Source of the DNA: Lysobacterales bacterium
Lineage (GTDB): Bacteria > Pseudomonadota > Gammaproteobacteria > Xanthomonadales > Xanthomonadaceae
Assembly (NCBI GenBank): GCA_019510125.1
Contig: JAEKKX010000006.1
Span: 1-64,000 of the forward strand
Reading direction: 5' to 3'
Length of the DNA: 64,000 bases
How positions within the stretch are numbered: position 1 is the first letter of the stretch; every line of letters starts with the position of its first letter. The translations under genes and the position numbers were made by a program. Positions 61,701-64,000 of this stretch are shown in pieces. Under the pieces are notes generated by a model. That model did not search any database and was not told where the DNA came from. It saw nothing but the letters and a program-made list of their open reading frames with translations.

Positions 61701-61855
61701 GAATAGGCGTTCACGTGGTTGCCCTGCGCCGATTGCGCATGCGCGTGCGTGGCCGGCAATGCGCCGGCAAGGCCCAACGCCGCGCCCAGTGCGATCGCCA
61801 GTGGTGATGCCGACAGCATCCGGCGCAAGGCCGGCCGTCTCGTCGCAAGTGCCAT
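58742..61855 (-). CDS. TonB-dependent receptor with STN signalling domain (FecA-like)
   Basis: A 1037-residue outer-membrane receptor. Signal peptide about 1-40 (ending AHAQ); STN/secretin-type signalling domain about 50-118 (MPKQALGTALNRLAETADVQ, LSGSYSLPQALDRLLQGSGL, GFKRTDSGVITI); a Pro/Ala linker about 122-145; TonB box region ELGTIQVVGS; plug domain about 155-275 (IEILAGGASAIYGADAVSGV); and a 22-strand barrel to the end (VGREIAVQATYAF). The STN domain touches FecR, so this receptor can signal as well as import. The ligand is unknown; it need not be iron, since many xanthomonad receptors take up sugars, phosphates or peptides. The ATG at 61855 has GGGGAG nearby. Confidence 0.93.
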   Translation of the reverse strand: MALATRRPALRRMLSASPLAIALGAALGLAGALPATHAHAQSAQGNHVNAYSMPKQALGTALNRLAETADVQILVPPDLVRGKQAPALSGSYSLPQALDRLLQGSGLGFKRTDSGVITIGLASPPAAPAPKPRPAPAPAPAPATQAPPEELGTIQVVGSHIKQSETEGPSPVTVITSAQMEREGYATVFEALETSAVATGQVETELSGGFSANAQPLNLRGLGPGRSLLLIDGRRAADYPFPYEGRSNFQNFGNIPSGAVERIEILAGGASAIYGADAVSGVVNVVMKKNYTGDELKVRGGTSTMGGRDRIDLQWTGGRTGERWGLTYAFQYYNQELLYGFQRDFWDLRRDPNPDPRIGVEPDSGLRIRLGGTSSSRPLAAPPAGTCERWGGEFVRHTYRRVSSSGNVSTLGEACGTWNDAKYVHLSKEKDELAGYLFGTWDFSDRLQGWSSLQVWRSKTESLGGFESITGPHTDGVGRRGDFYDPQFGTVIAPRRLLTPVDLGGVDRMNQHYRELSLDFAAGLRGHFGQTWDWDATLSHADYTFERERRRMIGNRVNDFFFGPQLGTTSSGIPIHRLNLDRWYRPLTPDEYASLSTTARYEAESWVDTASFVATGELWTLPAGPLGMAVVAEASRQGYELDSDARVLPGVTQLYNLTGTNGGGDRDRYALGVEFGIPILDTLKLRLAGRYDKYDDITAVDDARTWNMGIEWRPLDNLLIRGAYATSFKAPDMHWVFSEGSGSFATATDALRCIDGNANPSCNGYDYTVFSVSRGDPDIEEETGESWSVGAVWDITDALSITTDYWQIELNGAIDRLSTASILEDEAGCLTGLTLQGTPFSHASGSAYCQRITSLVTRRPEAGENIGRIEEVRSLPINQAYRKVTGIDAALQWRLQSEALGDYRFNVTWSHTLKSERQVFASDPVQTNWRDDPENLDFRSRVRAGVDWRRNDWQASLSVVRSGSLPRYDQQGRIGALSIWNANVGKQITDDMNVRFYVNNVFNKIHPEDRSNTEFPYFYEAYNPVGREIAVQATYAF

Positions 61856-62024
61856 GCATGTCTCCCCGAAGTTTTCAGAATGATGGACGTCAACAGCGAG
61901 AGCGGGCGGTACGCGCCCCCTCTTCCAAGGCAGACGCAGCCGTGCGCCGTTTCCTCATCTGACCAATGGCCGGTAGGCAGGACGGTCGATGCGGGGTAAC
62001 GTCGAGGCCATCACGACGTCGCAT

Positions 62025-62052
62025 TCGGACATGAACGATCGGACATGAGCGA
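62025..62052 (+). other. 14-bp tandem duplication carrying the sigma factor start and a mini-ORF
   Basis: TCGGACATGA(A/G)CGA is repeated in tandem at 62025-62038 and 62039-62052. The first copy holds ATG 62031, which opens a five-codon frame (MNDRT) stopping at TGA 62046-62048. That stop overlaps the real sigma start (62045) by 4 bp. It could couple translation or simply be a duplication by-product. Confidence 0.5.
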
Positions 62053-62584
62053 TCGCGAGTTGCCATCGCTGCGCGAACAGACGACCGATACGGCAGCGTA
62101 CGCCAATCGCTACCGGCCTGCGCTCGTGCGCTATTTCCAGCGTCATCTGGGCAACCGGCACGATGCCGAGGATCTCGCCCAGGAAGCGCTGGCCCGCCTG
62201 TGCCGGTCGGCGAGCGCGATCGAGAACGTCGAGGCGTACCTGATGCGGATCGCCTCCAATCTGCTGCGCGATCGGTACCGGCGCGACCAGAGCCAGAAGG
62301 CGTCGCTGCACGACGCTTTCGATGAATGGAACGACAAACATCTGAACCCCCTGGGTGAGGTGCCCGGTGGCGATCGCGTCTACGAAGGAAGAGCGCGCCT
62401 GGAGCGGTTCCTGCAGGCGCTGGACGAACTGAGCCCGCGCTGCCGGCAGGTGTTCCTGCTGCAGCGCTACGACGGAATGACCTACAGTGCGATCGCGAAA
62501 CGGCTCGGGATCAGCATGAGCGCCGTCGAGAAACACATGATGCGGGCGCTGCTGCATTTCGATTCAACGCTGGAAGACCCATGA
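62045..62584 (+). CDS. ECF sigma factor (FecI-like)
   Basis: A 179-residue extracytoplasmic-function sigma factor. Region 2 covers about 20-90 (RYRPALVRYFQRHLGNRHDA, EDLAQEALARLCR, AYLMRIASNLLRDRYRRD) and region 4 about 125-175 (LDELSPRCRQVFLLQRYDGM, TYSAIAKRLGISMSAVEKHM). The DAEDLAQE and ERHMxRAL-type ends (KHMMRALLHF) place it with FecI/iron-starvation sigma factors. It is coupled by an ATGA overlap to the FecR-like anti-sigma gene and is divergent from the TonB receptor gene, the usual target of such a sigma factor. Confidence 0.92.
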   Translation: MSDRELPSLREQTTDTAAYANRYRPALVRYFQRHLGNRHDAEDLAQEALARLCRSASAIENVEAYLMRIASNLLRDRYRRDQSQKASLHDAFDEWNDKHLNPLGEVPGGDRVYEGRARLERFLQALDELSPRCRQVFLLQRYDGMTYSAIAKRLGISMSAVEKHMMRALLHFDSTLEDP

Positions 62585-63618
62585 CGACACCCGACTTGCA
62601 CCTGATCGCCACCGGCGATCCGATCCGCTACCAGGCGGCCTGGTGGGTGGCGCGCCTGCGTGCCGACGACGTCAGCGAACTCGATCGCGAGGCGTGGCGC
62701 GCCTGGATGGACGAGGACGCGCGCCATCGGGCGGCCTACCAGCGCATCGAATCGCTGTGGTCGTCGCTGGGCGAATTCGCCCCGGCGCCCGAAATCGCCG
62801 CGCGCATCGAGCCCGCGCCGGACGGCTTGCCGACGCCGTCTCCACGCCCGCCTGCGCAGCGCGCGGCGCGCAGGCGCGGGGTGCGCCGGGCATGGGGTGC
62901 GGTCGCGGCGATCGTGCTGGCCGCCCTCGGCATGGCGGTGTGGACGCAGTGGACCGCGCCGGTCGAGGGCGAGGTCTATCGAACGGCGATCGGCGAGCGC
63001 CGGACGCTGCTGCTGGCCGACGGCAGCAAGCTCGATCTGGACACCGGCTCCGAAGTCACCGTGCGTTTCCTCCGCGACGAGCGCCAGATCACGGTCGAGC
63101 GCGGCCGCGCCTTCTTCCGGGTGGCGACGGAGGCGCGCCCGCTGGTCGTGCGCAGCCGCTACGGCGCCGTCCGCGCGGTCGGCACGAGCTTCGAGGTGTC
63201 GCTGCTGGCGCAGGCGATCGACGTCGCGCTGTACGAGGGCCGCGTCGATCTCCTGACCGCGGCGGACGCCGCCGGCCACGACGTCAAGCTGGCGTCGCTG
63301 GCGCCGGGCCAGCGCGCCGAGGTGCGCGGCAATGCGTTCGACATGAAGCCCGGGATGGCGGCCGGCGACGCGATGCCGGCGTGGACCTCGGGCCGCCTGC
63401 AGTTCGACGACGTGCCGCTGCAGGAGGCGGTCGACGAGTTCAATCGCTACAGCCGGCCGCGGATCGTCATCGGCGATCCGGCGCTGGCCGCGCTGCGCAT
63501 CAGCGGCCGCTTCCGCAGCGACGACCCCAACGGGTTCATGGATGCGCTCCGGGTGGTCTACCGGGTGCGCGAGACACGCGGCGCGGCGGGCGAGCGCGTG
63601 CTGCGCCGAAGCCACTGA
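62581..63618 (+). CDS. FecR-family anti-sigma factor
   Basis: A 345-residue inner-membrane regulator that relays the receptor state to the sigma factor. DUF4880 sigma-binding domain about 15-65 (AAWWVARLRADDVSELDREA, WRAWMDEDARHRAAYQRIES), an Arg/Pro linker, one membrane helix about 98-118 (AWGAVAAIVLAALGMAVWTQ), periplasmic FecR domain about 130-230 (RTAIGERRTLLLADGSKLDL, GRAFFRVATEARPLVVRSRY) and a C-terminal DUF4974/STN-like part (LQFDDVPLQEAVDEFNRYSR). It overlaps the sigma gene by 4 bp. The 12-bp gap to the next gene suggests one operon. Confidence 0.93.
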   Translation: MTTPDLHLIATGDPIRYQAAWWVARLRADDVSELDREAWRAWMDEDARHRAAYQRIESLWSSLGEFAPAPEIAARIEPAPDGLPTPSPRPPAQRAARRRGVRRAWGAVAAIVLAALGMAVWTQWTAPVEGEVYRTAIGERRTLLLADGSKLDLDTGSEVTVRFLRDERQITVERGRAFFRVATEARPLVVRSRYGAVRAVGTSFEVSLLAQAIDVALYEGRVDLLTAADAAGHDVKLASLAPGQRAEVRGNAFDMKPGMAAGDAMPAWTSGRLQFDDVPLQEAVDEFNRYSRPRIVIGDPALAALRISGRFRSDDPNGFMDALRVVYRVRETRGAAGERVLRRSH

Positions 63619-63630
63619 GGAACGAAGGAC

Positions 63631-64000
63631 ATGAAACGCATCCTTGATCGAGACCGTACCACCGACACCGCGCAGGCCGTGCCGGCACGGACTCCGGCGC
63701 GCCTGCGCGCGCTGCTGGCGTCGCTGCTGTGCGCATCGGCGCTGGCGCACGCACAGTCCGGCCCGTCCGCTGCCCACGACGACGGCCCTTACGTGCGCAT
63801 TTCCGGCAACACCCTGACCGCGGAATGGATCTGCGACGGCCAACCGTCGCAGCGCACGCGCCATCTGCGCAGGCGCGCGGTCACGCTGCCCCCGCGCTGC
63901 GCCTATCCGGACACGATCCGGATCCCGTCGGTCGAGGCGCCGGAACAGGCCGAAGTCGTGCAGGGCGTCGACAAGCTCGCCGTGATCTCCGACCTCCACG
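63631..64000 (+). CDS. Exported metallophosphoesterase, N-terminal part (runs off window)
   Basis: The start ATG 63631, with GAAGGA upstream, opens a frame that is still open at the window edge (about 123 residues visible). A long signal peptide (about 1-41, LLASLLCASALAHAQ) is followed by a small N-terminal domain with two cysteines (WICDGQ and PRCAYP). Then comes VDKLAVISDLHG-like AVISDLH, the first Asp-x-His metal motif of calcineurin-like phosphoesterases. It lies 12 bp after the FecR gene, so its product is probably controlled by the same surface signal. A periplasmic phosphatase fits uptake of a phosphorylated ligand; that is inference. Confidence 0.7.
   Translation, partial: MKRILDRDRTTDTAQAVPARTPARLRALLASLLCASALAHAQSGPSAAHDDGPYVRISGNTLTAEWICDGQPSQRTRHLRRRAVTLPPRCAYPDTIRIPSVEAPEQAEVVQGVDKLAVISDLH

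Noticed and set aside
61856-62044. A second regulatory gene or small RNA between the receptor and sigma genes
   Set aside because: No frame with a start signal and no hairpin with a T-tract was found; only the 14-bp duplication stands out.

Overview
The window looks like a chromosome segment of a high-GC gammaproteobacterium of the Xanthomonadales (Lysobacter/Luteimonas-like). The reasons are a type IV secretion effector tail (XVIPCD) known only from that order, REP palindromes with a REP-associated transposase, TonB/FecIR signalling and the general gene repertoire. The identification is from reading only; no database was searched. No tRNA, rRNA or CRISPR array was seen. Most genes are intact and densely packed, often with ATGA stop/start overlaps.

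Layout. 0-3.7 kb: the tail of a Gly-zipper protein, an esterase, an AlgR-type LytTR regulator, a small hypothetical protein, a REP-rich spacer and hemC. 3.8-10.5 kb (minus): a five-gene, partly overlapping operon for a cytoplasmic molybdopterin oxidoreductase of the SoeABC/DMSO reductase type, with a two-helix small protein and an SLC13 anion permease between its subunits. 10.5-16.7 kb: secreted proteins, a WYL regulator and a prolyl oligopeptidase. 16.9-18.5 kb: a probable antibacterial X-T4SS effector with two tandem HNH-like nuclease motifs and no recognisable immunity gene beside it. 18.5-27 kb: DUF924 protein, AMP nucleosidase, a pair of amidohydrolase-fold proteins (one without metal ligands), a DsbA-fold isomerase, DegV and a PP-loop ATPase followed by a duplicated palindrome block. 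27.3-29.9 kb (minus): the formaldehyde detoxification operon frmR-adhC-(secreted protein)-fghA, with a readable promoter and operator.

30-39 kb: small secreted and membrane proteins, a CapA-like protein and a czcCBA-type divalent metal efflux operon whose outer-membrane subunit carries 13 perfect 9-bp repeats. 39-44.4 kb: ppc, a REP/RAYT island and gshA. 44.5-49.8 kb: oppA, a VIT-family metal transporter, oppB, a DUF2007 protein, a TPR protein and engB. 50-53.2 kb: cytochrome c4, two DsbA-like lipoproteins and an EEP-family hydrolase. 53.3-58.5 kb: a low-oxygen/NO module of hemN, fnr, quinol-dependent norB and a SirB-like protein, with FNR-type sites before hemN and norB. 58.7-64 kb: an iron-citrate-style surface signalling system (STN-domain TonB receptor, ECF sigma factor, FecR anti-sigma) followed by the start of a secreted metallophosphoesterase cut by the window edge.

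Themes. Three families of short palindromes lie between genes, and one related kind appears to have been inserted in frame inside two genes of the same operon. Several genes (hemC, frmR, hemN, the first czc gene) have a -10-like hexamer placed so that transcription would start at or next to the A of ATG, which suggests leaderless mRNAs.
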